Shown here in pieces: positions 9,004 to 17,944 of a stretch of DNA of 64,000 bases. The DNA lies in contig CAZMSH010000005.1 of NCBI GenBank assembly GCA_964568875.1, positions 62,001 to 126,000 on the forward strand, given 5' to 3'. Each line of letters starts with the position of its first letter. The stretch's first letter is position 1. This DNA comes from SLNP01 sp964568875. Its GTDB lineage: Bacteria; Bacteroidota; Bacteroidia; Bacteroidales; VadinHA17. The notes under the pieces were generated by a model. That model searched no databases, was not told where the DNA came from, and saw nothing but the letters and a program-made list of their open reading frames with translations. Made by a program: the position numbers and the translations under genes.

Positions 9004-11016
9004 ATGAGGAAAGGAATTGTTAAGACACTGGCATCACTGTTGATGGTGGTTGCCGTACTTTTTACCTGGTCATGCGGAGGGTCTCTGAAAGAGTTTCCCG
9101 GACCGATAGATCCGCAGGTTGTTCAGGATCAGGATGACATGACATGGGATGACTACAGGCCCATTCCCGGTATTAACTGGGCTGATCCGTCGCTAAAGCC
9201 GGAGCGTGAGTTTAAGATGGCGCTGGTTGCGGTTGATTTTTCCGATCAGCCGTTTGTAATTACTCAGCCGAAGCATTCAGATCTTTTCGGGAATCCGCAG
9301 GTTGACCCGATCAGCAGGGATGAGGTTCCTCAGTTTTATGCTGATTTCTGGCTTAAGCCGAATGAGTACAATTACGGGCAAACGATTAACGGCTACTGGA
9401 TGGAGCAGTCGAGGGGTAAATTCGGGATAACGGTACTTGAGCCTTTTGGTCCTTACCGGATGCCACGACCTCACTGGGCTTATGGTCTTAACGAACACAG
9501 GCAGAATGACCAGACACCTGACGGAAGCATTGCACGCTATCGTATGGAGCGTGATGTAGATTCACTGTGGAGGGCAGACAAGGGCGACATAAAGTCAGAT
9601 TATGATGCTATTCTCAGGATTTATGCGGGTTATGATGAGACCGGAGTATGGCAGGAGTTTGGTGAGATGAAGTTTCAGACGAAAGATGACATACCACCCG
9701 AGTGGGGAAATCCCAATCCGGAAATGCCCCGCTGGGTTCCGACAAGATATGTAGAGTGGACTTCATGGAAGGCAGGGCAGATGCAGTGGGGCCTTTCCTC
9801 TATCAGGCAGGGGGAGAATTCGGGTACTATAACTCATGAACTTGGGCACTTTGCTTTCAGGATAGGAGACAACAACAATAATCCGTATGTTCAGCCTTAC
9901 AGGCGGGCCGGTTCTGGTACCTGGGACATGATGGACCGTGGTTGCTTCAACGGTCCTGGCGGTCCTCATATGAGGTGGGTGGTTCCTCCCGCCCAGGGTG
10001 CCGCCATGCCTGCCGGGCTCATGCTCAGGAACAGGATGGTTAATGGCTTTATCACAGAGGATGATGTTATTACCCTCAGCCGTACGGGCCTGGCGGAGAC
10101 AGGTCTGGCTGTGGCTGAAATAACCGCTCGTGCCGTTGAACCGCTTCCGGGCACATTTGCAGGGTTGATTGTAAGGCTTGACGGAGAGGAACCTCATGAC
10201 AGGACACCATGGGAAGACCCGGCCGAGAATCCATTATCACAGGGTCTACCTACCTTCAACTTTTTCTCGATGGAGGTGGTACAGAGAATAGGTTATGATT
10301 CATTCTGTCCTGACAACGGAGTTCTGCTTGCCAAGAACAAAGACAGGGAAGGACGCAACGGAGGTCCCAACCAGTTCAACAGTTTCAACTGGGTAATTGA
10401 TGCACATCCTGAAGATATAAACATGGTAGATTTCGTTAAGCCTGACGGCACTCCGGTGATGAGGACCATTGCCGATTACAGGCAGCTTAACGATGCTCTT
10501 TTTCATGCAGGCCTTAATTCGGGCAGTAAGTTCGAATTTATTGACAACGATAATGCCCTTCATTTCTATGTAATTGATCTTAAGCGCAATGATGATGATA
10601 TTATGACTTATACCGTTGGTGTGCGATCAACTGAAGAGGCAAGCGGAAGAATACGTTCCTTTACATTGACGGAGCCACGGGTGTCAGGTATAGGACAGAA
10701 TATCTCAAAGGTTGATTTTGTAATTAGCAATAACGACCCTGCCGGAGAAATAGACGCTTCTTTACATAAGGTTAAGGATGCGGCGCTATGGCTTGCGAAT
10801 GATATTTACAGACTCAGGGTATCAGTCACGGGAGAGGGCTGGGAAGCAATGCTGCTTAATGAGCTATGCACACTGAAGCCCGGAGAGTCATCACAAATAC
10901 CTGTATATATTAAACCTCCGGCAGAGAAAGGCAGCAGTGCCACTATTACCCTGACGGCGGTTTCAGAGAGCGACCCGTCGGTTATCAGGGAAGCAGTGGT
11001 GACCGTTAAAAACTGA
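9004..11016 (+). CDS. M6-like metalloprotease lipoprotein
   Basis: 670 residues. The N-terminal signal ends in a lipobox (FTWSCGG), so it is probably an outer-membrane-anchored lipoprotein. Zinc-binding HELGH is at residues 278-282 followed by FAFRIGDN, as in immune-inhibitor-A (M6) type proteases, where HExxH is followed by a Gly-Asp a few residues on. The C-terminal third (about 520-670) is beta-rich, with repeats of an immunoglobulin-like type. It ends in a strong terminator and forms its own unit. The catalytic motif is clear; the exact family is less sure. Confidence 0.82.
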   Translation: MRKGIVKTLASLLMVVAVLFTWSCGGSLKEFPGPIDPQVVQDQDDMTWDDYRPIPGINWADPSLKPEREFKMALVAVDFSDQPFVITQPKHSDLFGNPQVDPISRDEVPQFYADFWLKPNEYNYGQTINGYWMEQSRGKFGITVLEPFGPYRMPRPHWAYGLNEHRQNDQTPDGSIARYRMERDVDSLWRADKGDIKSDYDAILRIYAGYDETGVWQEFGEMKFQTKDDIPPEWGNPNPEMPRWVPTRYVEWTSWKAGQMQWGLSSIRQGENSGTITHELGHFAFRIGDNNNNPYVQPYRRAGSGTWDMMDRGCFNGPGGPHMRWVVPPAQGAAMPAGLMLRNRMVNGFITEDDVITLSRTGLAETGLAVAEITARAVEPLPGTFAGLIVRLDGEEPHDRTPWEDPAENPLSQGLPTFNFFSMEVVQRIGYDSFCPDNGVLLAKNKDREGRNGGPNQFNSFNWVIDAHPEDINMVDFVKPDGTPVMRTIADYRQLNDALFHAGLNSGSKFEFIDNDNALHFYVIDLKRNDDDIMTYTVGVRSTEEASGRIRSFTLTEPRVSGIGQNISKVDFVISNNDPAGEIDASLHKVKDAALWLANDIYRLRVSVTGEGWEAMLLNELCTLKPGESSQIPVYIKPPAEKGSSATITLTAVSESDPSVIREAVVTVKN

Positions 11017-11044
11017 CCAGGGTTACGCAAAAATTATTTGGGCA

Positions 11045-11078
11045 GGCAGCAGTATTCGGTTACTGCTGCCTCTTTTTT
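11045..11078 (+). terminator. Rho-independent terminator of the M6-like protease gene
   Basis: A perfect 10-bp stem (GGCAGCAGTA at 11045-11054 with TACTGCTGCC at 11061-11070), a TTCGGT loop, then TCTTTTTT. Confidence 0.9.
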
Positions 11079-11199
11079 GGTGCATTTCTTGGAAATGACC
11101 ATCGCAGATAATACTTTTGACGATGTGAACTTACGATATGACAAACCTGAGGGTCGCCTAAACCGTTGTTTACTTCCGGCTCATACTAATTTTTTTCCG

Positions 11200-12255
11200 A
11201 TGATACGTTTATTGATTGTTTTGATTCTGACTTTATTTTCTACTGCCACTCTGAAATCCCAGTTCCTTTATCTGACAGAGTTAGTGAATTTTGTAACCGG
11301 TACCGATATGGAATCGACAGCAGAAAAGCTTAGTTCAGGAAACTGGTCACTCATTGATACCGAGACAGATGAGGCTAATGGTGTCAGGTTTGATGCGTGG
11401 TCATACGGAATTGACTATTCAGAGTATTATGATGAGTATTCCTCCGTAACACCTGCCTATCTTAATCTGATATCACGTGAAGGGACGGTGACCGGTCTAT
11501 ACTATACTGTTTTTGAGTTTGACCTCTATAACCGGATATTCAGCTCTTTAAAGGATAACGGTTTCAGGAAGGACAGATCGAAGGAATTCAGGGATTCTGA
11601 AGTTAACGTCTACACTGACGGACGTTTATTATTGATGTTTAATGCAGAGGAGGTAACACCTGAGGAAGACCCTGAGTCTTCGTACACCGCATATACGATT
11701 TACCTTGCTGACAGGTCTCAGGGTCTTACAGAAGGAGGAGACGGACCGCGGCAGGAGTTTTATCCTACAGGTGAATTGCTGGCGGAGTATACCCTGAGGG
11801 CTGGAGAGCCTCACGGCGTTGTGAAAGTATACGATCAGAAGGGTCATGTTGTTCAGGAAGCTAATTACCGCGACGGTGAGCTTCACGGTACACGTAAGTT
11901 TTGGTTCCCCTCTGTTGACCAGAATACCGGATTGCCGATTGAAGAGGCGGGGGAGCTGTACCTGGTGTCGAATTATTCAGGTGGTCTTCAGCACGGAACG
12001 GAGACGTGGTATTATCAGGCAGGTTATGAGAGCTTCCCGTGTGAGAAAACTGACAGCACCGGGGCTGTAGTTGCAGATACCTGCAGAATGCTTGTGATTA
12101 CCAGAGAGAAGGAGATAATCAACTATCGCAATGACATGCTTCACGGCGAATACATTAAATATGATGAAAAGGGGGAGGTCGTAAGCAAGGGTCGTTACAA
12201 GAAGGGCATGATGGTTGGTAAATGGTACAACAAGCCTGAGGAGGACGATATTTAA
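11200..12255 (+). CDS. MORN-repeat protein with signal peptide
   Basis: The frame is open from 11038, but the first 54 codons cover the preceding terminator. The ATG at 11200 gives a clean signal peptide (MIRLLIVLILTLFSTATLKS). The mature protein of about 330 residues has an N-terminal half I do not recognise. The second half has about four MORN_2-type repeats of the form GE-hGxxxxYdxxG (for example GEPHGVVKVYDQKGH and DMLHGEYIKYDEKGE). Such proteins are often labelled YwqK-like antitoxins, but nothing here indicates a toxin partner. Function unknown; a surface or periplasmic binding role is a guess. Confidence 0.75.
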   Translation: MIRLLIVLILTLFSTATLKSQFLYLTELVNFVTGTDMESTAEKLSSGNWSLIDTETDEANGVRFDAWSYGIDYSEYYDEYSSVTPAYLNLISREGTVTGLYYTVFEFDLYNRIFSSLKDNGFRKDRSKEFRDSEVNVYTDGRLLLMFNAEEVTPEEDPESSYTAYTIYLADRSQGLTEGGDGPRQEFYPTGELLAEYTLRAGEPHGVVKVYDQKGHVVQEANYRDGELHGTRKFWFPSVDQNTGLPIEEAGELYLVSNYSGGLQHGTETWYYQAGYESFPCEKTDSTGAVVADTCRMLVITREKEIINYRNDMLHGEYIKYDEKGEVVSKGRYKKGMMVGKWYNKPEEDDI

Positions 12256-12320
12256 GGTGTAAAAAATACATTTATTAGGTTTTTTTTGTATTTTAGCAGA
12301 AGTTGTATCAATGCAGGTTT

Positions 12321-14303
12321 ATGCTGACATGGCATATGAGGTCTGAACTTACACTTCTGTCAATTACTGCTGCTGCAGTTGCCTCTCCGTTACAGGGTCA
12401 GAGCCCTGAATCTTGGAGCAGGCCCAACATACTCTTTATTACCACTGATTATCATGCCGGGGCTGATGTGCCCTGGGAGACACCAGGACTGCATATGCCT
12501 GCGCTTGAAGGACTTGCATCGGAGGGTGTTGTTTTCAACAGGCACTACTGCACGGCTCCCATTTCGATGCCCGCAAGGTATACTTTGATTACTGGTATGT
12601 ATCCTCATTATCATGGTCAATGGGATAATCAGGCGAGGTGGATACCTGAGGGGACTCCGACGATGATTGAGCTGCTCAGGGAGAGCGGCTACATGACAGC
12701 AGCTGTTGGCAAGATGCACTTTCACCCGTGGGACAGGGATGCGGGGTATGATATATGGATATCGGCTGAGCGCAAAGGCAATTCGGCAGCCGACACGGTT
12801 CGGAAGGATGATTATTCTCGACACCTGGCTGCGGCTGGGTTGTCGAGAGCCAGCTACCTTAACCTTCAGGGCAGTGACGAGATATACGGAGTTTATGACT
12901 GGCCCTTTGCCGATTCGCTGCATATTGATCATTATGTGGGAACCCAGGCCACCAGACTCATAGAGAAGATTGGAGAGTCGCCCTGGTTCCTTTGGGTGTC
13001 GTTCAATGGTCCGCATAATCCCTGGGATCCGCCGGAGCGCTATTCCCGGATGTATATGGAGAGGAATATGCCCGGAGCCCTGTGGAGAGAGGGAGGACTT
13101 AAACAGCAACCCTACGACTATACAGACCTGAGGTATAACTATACCAGGAGGGTTGTAGATCTTATTGATGAATTTCCTCAGAATCGTGATAATTATATAA
13201 GGCGAATCAGGGCCGGGCATTACGGCGGACTTACTTTTATTGATGAGCAGTTGGGCCATATCATTGAGTCGCTACGGCGCAGCGGACAACTTGAAAATAC
13301 AATTATTGTATTTACAGGTGACCACGGGGCTTCGCTGGGAGACCATGACCTTATACATAAAGGGACACATTTTGAGCGGTCGGCAAGGGTTCCAATGGTA
13401 GTATGGTTTGGAAATAGTCCTGGCCAAAGGAGTATCGATTCATACTCATCTCATGTTGATATACTCCCCACTTTTCTCGAATTGGCCGGAGTCGATATCC
13501 CCGGGTCTCTGGAGGGAATAAGCCTTCTTCCGGTTATAAGGGGAGAGGAGGCGGGTTCTGACCATGCATTCATTGAAATCAGGAATAACTACAGCAGGAT
13601 AAGTGACGAATACATTTTTGCCTTGTTTCCCTCAACTCGTCAGGAAGTTCTTGTCGACCGCAGTAACGATAGCGGTGAGTACAATAACCTGGCAGGTATG
13701 CCGGAGTACAGTCATATAACCGACAGTCTCAGAAAGCTGCTGTACAACTTTTGGCCGGCGATAGAAAAGAAAATGTCAGAGGGGCGTTTCCTTGAGCCGC
13801 TTCCCCTTGCTCTTAGCCTCGGCGACAGTGCACAAAGCCGCCAGGCTGCTACTCCCTATATCGGCGGCAAACCGTTCACCCTCAATATTGACTGCACAGT
13901 TGAAGAAGGTGCGTCAGGAATACTGGCTTCGTTTCATCAGGGAGCACTTCATGCTTTTGAAGTAAGGGTTGATAAGGGGAAAATCCATGCCGGTATCAGG
14001 AGGTTCGGGAAAAACAGCGTATACCAGGTGAGACAGTCACTGACAGAAGGTAACAACGCTATTGAGATCACGATAACGTCAGATGGTGTTATGAGTGTTT
14101 CAGTCAACGGGCGCAGGGCGCAGCGATTCATCACCACCTGGCCGATGCCGGTGCAGCCCGGTTCGGAGCATTATCTTAACGGTCAGTGGTTCAGTGGCAT
14201 GGAGCCACCACAGCGCTTTGTTCCGGTAATAGGCAGTCTGCCCCGGAGTCTGAGAAGTGGGATCCTGAATACTTCTATGGGGCTTACAATTTCACAGAAA
14301 TGA
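12321..14303 (+). CDS. Sulfatase, serine-type FGly site, exported
   Basis: About 660 residues. Starts are possible at 12303 (TTG), 12321 and 12336 (ATG); the last two keep the signal peptide ending ASPLQGQ. The N-terminal NILFITTD, the activation motif PISMPARYTLITG and VFTGDHGASLGDH identify a type I sulfatase. The residue to be turned into formylglycine is Ser, not Cys, which in known systems requires an anaerobic radical-SAM maturase (anSME); none is encoded in this window. A C-terminal beta-rich domain of about 170 residues follows the alkaline-phosphatase fold. Substrate unknown; carbohydrate sulfates are the usual targets in this phylum. Confidence 0.87.
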   Translation: MLTWHMRSELTLLSITAAAVASPLQGQSPESWSRPNILFITTDYHAGADVPWETPGLHMPALEGLASEGVVFNRHYCTAPISMPARYTLITGMYPHYHGQWDNQARWIPEGTPTMIELLRESGYMTAAVGKMHFHPWDRDAGYDIWISAERKGNSAADTVRKDDYSRHLAAAGLSRASYLNLQGSDEIYGVYDWPFADSLHIDHYVGTQATRLIEKIGESPWFLWVSFNGPHNPWDPPERYSRMYMERNMPGALWREGGLKQQPYDYTDLRYNYTRRVVDLIDEFPQNRDNYIRRIRAGHYGGLTFIDEQLGHIIESLRRSGQLENTIIVFTGDHGASLGDHDLIHKGTHFERSARVPMVVWFGNSPGQRSIDSYSSHVDILPTFLELAGVDIPGSLEGISLLPVIRGEEAGSDHAFIEIRNNYSRISDEYIFALFPSTRQEVLVDRSNDSGEYNNLAGMPEYSHITDSLRKLLYNFWPAIEKKMSEGRFLEPLPLALSLGDSAQSRQAATPYIGGKPFTLNIDCTVEEGASGILASFHQGALHAFEVRVDKGKIHAGIRRFGKNSVYQVRQSLTEGNNAIEITITSDGVMSVSVNGRRAQRFITTWPMPVQPGSEHYLNGQWFSGMEPPQRFVPVIGSLPRSLRSGILNTSMGLTISQK

Positions 14304-14385
14304 AATAGCTTCTTATGATTGCATTGCCTTCATTCAACATGGTGTTGATTGATTGCATGGCTGAAATGATTTCAGAAAAGCGAGG

Positions 14386-14415
14386 TTGATTATTCAGATG
14401 ATTTTACTATCTTGG
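14386..14415 (+). promoter_or_regulatory. Possible promoter of the YifB gene
   Basis: TTG at 14386-14388, 19 nt, then TATCTTGG at 14408-14415, one mismatch from TAnnTTTG. The gene starts 42 nt later. Confidence 0.4.
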
Positions 14416-14456
14416 TAAGGCATTTCCTTTAGTCTCTAATTTCATATGTTACCGTT

Positions 14457-15995
14457 ATGCTGGTAAAGACTTATACCGGTGCGGTGATCGGGATTGAATC
14501 CGTTACGATTACCGTTGAGGTGAATACCTCGCAGGGTGTCAGGTTTTTTCTTGTAGGATTGCCTGACGTTGCCGTGAAGGAGAGTCAGCAGAGGATAGAA
14601 TCGGCGATGAGGACTCTGGGTTACCGTTGGCCGGGCAGGCAGGTGGTAATCAATCTTGCCCCTGCAGACATCAGGAAGGAGGGTTCTTCGTTTGATCTGC
14701 CGCTTGCCGTTGGCATACTAGCTTCAGATGAGAAGATACTGACTTTCAATGGTGAAGATTTTATGTTGGTGGGAGAACTCTCTCTTGACGGCTCAATAAA
14801 ACCGGTCAGGGGAATACTTCCCATTACACTTCGGGCACGCGATGACGGTTTTAAGGGTATTATCGTACCTGCCGCAAATGCAATGGAAGCAGCAGTAGTC
14901 GATGGTATTGATGTATATGGGATGTCTTCGCTGGCTGAGGTGATAGATTTCTTCAACGGGTACCGTACTTTTGATCCGGTACGTATTGACATGGCTTCTT
15001 TTTTCGAATCAGAAGCAAACCGTTATGATATAGATTTTTCGGATGTCAGGGGTCAGGAGAGCGTTAAGCGTGCCCTCGAGGTTGCCGCTGCCGGAAGCCA
15101 TAACCTGATTATGGTGGGTGCTCCCGGTTCAGGTAAGACAATGTTAGCCAGAAGGTTAACTACGATAGTTCCGCCGCTGACGCTGAATGAAGCCCTGGAG
15201 ACCACTAAGATACACAGCGTTGCCGGTAAGCTCGATGGTAAAACGTCGATTATGGTAAGCCGCCCGTTTCGCAGTCCGCACCATACAATATCTGATGTGG
15301 CGCTGGTAGGAGGCGGCTCCTACCCGCAACCGGGCGAGATATCACTTGCCCATAACGGGGTACTGTTCCTTGATGAGTTGCCCGAATTCAGGCGTACTGT
15401 AATGGAAGTTATGAGGCAGCCGCTGGAGGACAGGACTATTACCATCTCAAGGGCAAAATTCTCAGTTGTCTTTCCCGCCAGCGTAATGCTTGTAGCAGCT
15501 ATGAACCCCTGTCCCTGCGGGTTTTATAACCATCCGTCACGCGATTGTGTCTGTCCTCCTGGGCTGGTGCAGAAGTATCTCAGCAGGGTCTCGGGTCCGC
15601 TGCTCGACAGAATCGATATGCACATTGAGGTAGTACCTGTAGTTTTTGATAATATAGCGGGAGGAAACAAAACTGAGACTTCCGCGGCAGTCAGGGAGAG
15701 GGTTGTTAAGGCCAGAAGGATACAACAGGAACGATTCAGGGATAATCCCGGAGTGTACAGTAATGCCCAAATGAATACCAGGTTGCAACGTAAGTATTGT
15801 AATATCTCGGAACAAGCCACCAGGTTGCTTAAGAGTGCCATGGAGATACGCGGCCTCTCTGCCAGGGCTTATGATCGAATACTTAAGGTGTCAAGAACCA
15901 TTGCTGATCTTGACAATGCAGATACAATAGGTGCGGAACATATCTCAGAAGCTATAAACTACCGCAATCTCGACCGTGAGGGGTGGGCGGGTTGA
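14457..15995 (+). CDS. YifB/ComM-family Mg-chelatase-like AAA+ ATPase
   Basis: A 512-residue protein of full family length. It has the N-terminal Lon-like domain (about 1-170), Walker A GAPGSGKT (about 221-228), Walker B FLDELPEF, and the C-terminal Mg-chelatase domain with the Cys-rich NPCPCGFYNHPSRDC stretch. ComM, the studied member, is a hexameric helicase that helps branch migration during natural transformation; the role in Bacteroidota is not settled. It stands apart from its neighbours with its own possible promoter. Confidence 0.93.
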   Translation: MLVKTYTGAVIGIESVTITVEVNTSQGVRFFLVGLPDVAVKESQQRIESAMRTLGYRWPGRQVVINLAPADIRKEGSSFDLPLAVGILASDEKILTFNGEDFMLVGELSLDGSIKPVRGILPITLRARDDGFKGIIVPAANAMEAAVVDGIDVYGMSSLAEVIDFFNGYRTFDPVRIDMASFFESEANRYDIDFSDVRGQESVKRALEVAAAGSHNLIMVGAPGSGKTMLARRLTTIVPPLTLNEALETTKIHSVAGKLDGKTSIMVSRPFRSPHHTISDVALVGGGSYPQPGEISLAHNGVLFLDELPEFRRTVMEVMRQPLEDRTITISRAKFSVVFPASVMLVAAMNPCPCGFYNHPSRDCVCPPGLVQKYLSRVSGPLLDRIDMHIEVVPVVFDNIAGGNKTETSAAVRERVVKARRIQQERFRDNPGVYSNAQMNTRLQRKYCNISEQATRLLKSAMEIRGLSARAYDRILKVSRTIADLDNADTIGAEHISEAINYRNLDREGWAG

Positions 15996-16078
15996 AAAAT
16001 TATTTTAACTGCCAGGGTTGTGTCTGTAATTATTATCTATATTTATAGACTGATTTTGACTTACCTGATCACTGGTGC

Positions 16079-17194
16079 ATGGACTTCACACGCAGGATAC
16101 GTGACAGAATGATGCGCAACCGCATAATGTTTGTCTACCGCGGAATAGTTACCAACGTTAACTCACTGTCACTTCTGATGCTTCTGGAAAGAGAGATGGA
16201 AAGCAGTGAGTTTGGATTTACAGGACGCAAACGCCTATTTATGTTTGTTCTTGAATCCCTGCAGAATATCTCGCGTCATACGAGCCGGAATGACTATGCG
16301 AGAATGTCGGTTGTCGCCTATTCAAAGACAGAAAACGGTTATAGTGTTGCTACCGGTAATGTGATGGATGCTGACAACGTACCTGATCTGAGAAAGAGAC
16401 TAAGACAGATTAATCGTCTGGACCCGAAAGATGTGAGGTCAGTCTACAGGAAGATGCTTGAGTCAGCTGAGCTCAGCAATAAGGGAGGCGCCGGTCTGGG
16501 CCTGATGGAGATGGCAAAGAAAACCGGCAACAAACTCGATTATGATTTTATCAAACTTGACGACAATTACTACTATTATGTTCTGAGCAAGACGGTTGAT
16601 TCGGCCGGGACAGGCATAAACAGTAAACCTGAGGGAAAGAAATTCAGTGGCCGTACAATACATGGCTTTGAGAAGCTGTTGTCTGCAAACAATGTCTACA
16701 TGGTATGGTCGAACCATATTACGCCCGATGTCGGTAAAGAGATGCTCTCGTTTACTGAGACAAAACTAAAGGAAGATGAGGTTGACTCAGGAACCAAACG
16801 AAAGGTCTTCAGCATCCTGGTGGAAATACTTGAGAACATAGCTAAGTACAGTCCGGGTAAAAGCTCTGAAAAGAAATATGGGATGCCTGTAGCGGTTATC
16901 AAGATGGAAGGGGAATCTTTTTATGTCACTACGGGTAACCTGATCAGAAACAGTAAAATTAAAAACCTGAAATCAAAGCTTGATCATGTAAACAGTTTTG
17001 ACAGGGACGGTCTGAAGGAATATTACCGTGAGCAGCTTGCAAAACAGAAGAGCGGTACCGACAGTACCGGCAACATGGGCCTGATAGATATAGCCAGGAA
17101 GTCGGGCAACAAGCTTGAGTACGCCTTCGACAGGGTCAACAATTTATATTCGTATTATATTCTGAAGGTAAAAGTTGAGGATCAGGATAATTGA
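16079..17194 (+). CDS. Protein with two SiaB-like (DUF6272) domains
   Basis: 371 residues made of two copies of one domain, about 1-180 and 195-371. Both have an E-N box in a helix (FVLESLQNISRHT and ILVEILENIAKYSP), a VATGN/VTTGN strand, and a glycine stretch before MA or IA (GAGLGLMEMAKK and NMGLIDIARK). They end with GNKL-Y and YYYYVL or YSYYIL. This is the layout of SiaB, a small GHKL-type kinase of the SiaABCD partner-switch pathway, normally a single domain of about 185 residues. No SiaA, SiaC or SiaD genes are nearby. Its 3' end overlaps the convergent LpxH-like gene by 13 nt. Domain call fairly sure; role unknown. Confidence 0.75.
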   Translation: MDFTRRIRDRMMRNRIMFVYRGIVTNVNSLSLLMLLEREMESSEFGFTGRKRLFMFVLESLQNISRHTSRNDYARMSVVAYSKTENGYSVATGNVMDADNVPDLRKRLRQINRLDPKDVRSVYRKMLESAELSNKGGAGLGLMEMAKKTGNKLDYDFIKLDDNYYYYVLSKTVDSAGTGINSKPEGKKFSGRTIHGFEKLLSANNVYMVWSNHITPDVGKEMLSFTETKLKEDEVDSGTKRKVFSILVEILENIAKYSPGKSSEKKYGMPVAVIKMEGESFYVTTGNLIRNSKIKNLKSKLDHVNSFDRDGLKEYYREQLAKQKSGTDSTGNMGLIDIARKSGNKLEYAFDRVNNLYSYYILKVKVEDQDN

Positions 17195-17937
17195 TCGATA
17201 ACAACAAGCTTTAGTTCCTTCCCATCCCACTCCGCATAAGAACCTCCTGAAATCCAGTCCCCCAAAAAAACAATGGTACTCCCGCCGGCCAGCTCGTATT
17301 TCATTGCAAGGTGCCTGTGTCCGAATATAAAGTAATCGATATTTTTTTCGCTGGAGACCGAATTTGCAAATCTCACCAGGTCTTCCCTTTCGTCTCCCAT
17401 AAACGGAGTGTGCACCCCCTTGCCAAGCCGGCTTCCCAGCGACCATCTGTGTCCCACAGCAACACCTATCCGAGGGTGCAGTGCCGACCACATTCCCTGT
17501 ATCACCCGGTTCCTGAAAAGCCAGAGCAGTAACCTGTAACCTGTTTCGGTGGAACCGAGGCCTTCTCCATGAGCCAGAAGGAATCGTTTGCCGTCAAACT
17601 CGCGCTCCACTATTCCCCTGTTTATTGTCACTCCGCATTCTGATGACAGGTAATCGCCAACCCACATATCATGGTTGCCGGTAAAAAAATGAACCGGGAT
17701 GCCGGAATCGGTAACCGACGCAACGGCACCCAGAAACCTTGTAAAACCTTTTGGGACTACCAGACGGTATTCCCACCAGAAGTCGAAAATATCGCCCAGC
17801 AGAAATATCTCAGAGGCATCGGTGGCAGCGGTCTCAAGCCATTTAACAATCCTTCTCTCTCTCTCTGAAGGATCGCTTCCGGATTTCAACCCCAGATGAA
17901 AATCAGAAGCAAAGTATATTTTAGCCCGATTATGCAA
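17182..17937 (-). CDS. UDP-2,3-diacylglucosamine diphosphatase (LpxH-like)
   Basis: A metallophosphoesterase with all five family motifs: SDFHLG, LLGDIFDFW, FTGNHDMW, LAHGEGLG and FGHRHLA. It should cleave UDP-2,3-diacylglucosamine to lipid X in lipid A synthesis at the inner membrane. The frame stays open far upstream, but homology begins at KIYFASDFHLG. I choose a TTG at 17937, 8 nt after the stop of the upstream gene, giving 251 residues, a usual length. There is no ATG near this point. It is likely co-transcribed with the two TlpA-like genes upstream. Confidence 0.85.
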   Translation of the reverse strand: MHNRAKIYFASDFHLGLKSGSDPSERERRIVKWLETAATDASEIFLLGDIFDFWWEYRLVVPKGFTRFLGAVASVTDSGIPVHFFTGNHDMWVGDYLSSECGVTINRGIVEREFDGKRFLLAHGEGLGSTETGYRLLLWLFRNRVIQGMWSALHPRIGVAVGHRWSLGSRLGKGVHTPFMGDEREDLVRFANSVSSEKNIDYFIFGHRHLAMKYELAGGSTIVFLGDWISGGSYAEWDGKELKLVVIDQLS

Positions 17938-17944
17938 TTTACGG

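Noticed and set aside
12390..13259. 289-codon ORF on the minus strand inside the sulfatase gene
   Set aside because: It lies opposite a clear sulfatase frame, has no recognisable motif and no promoter; it is a shadow frame.
14457..15995. YifB with ComF as a natural-transformation locus
   Set aside because: The genes are 31 kb apart, both are widespread in non-competent bacteria, and no DNA-uptake genes are present.
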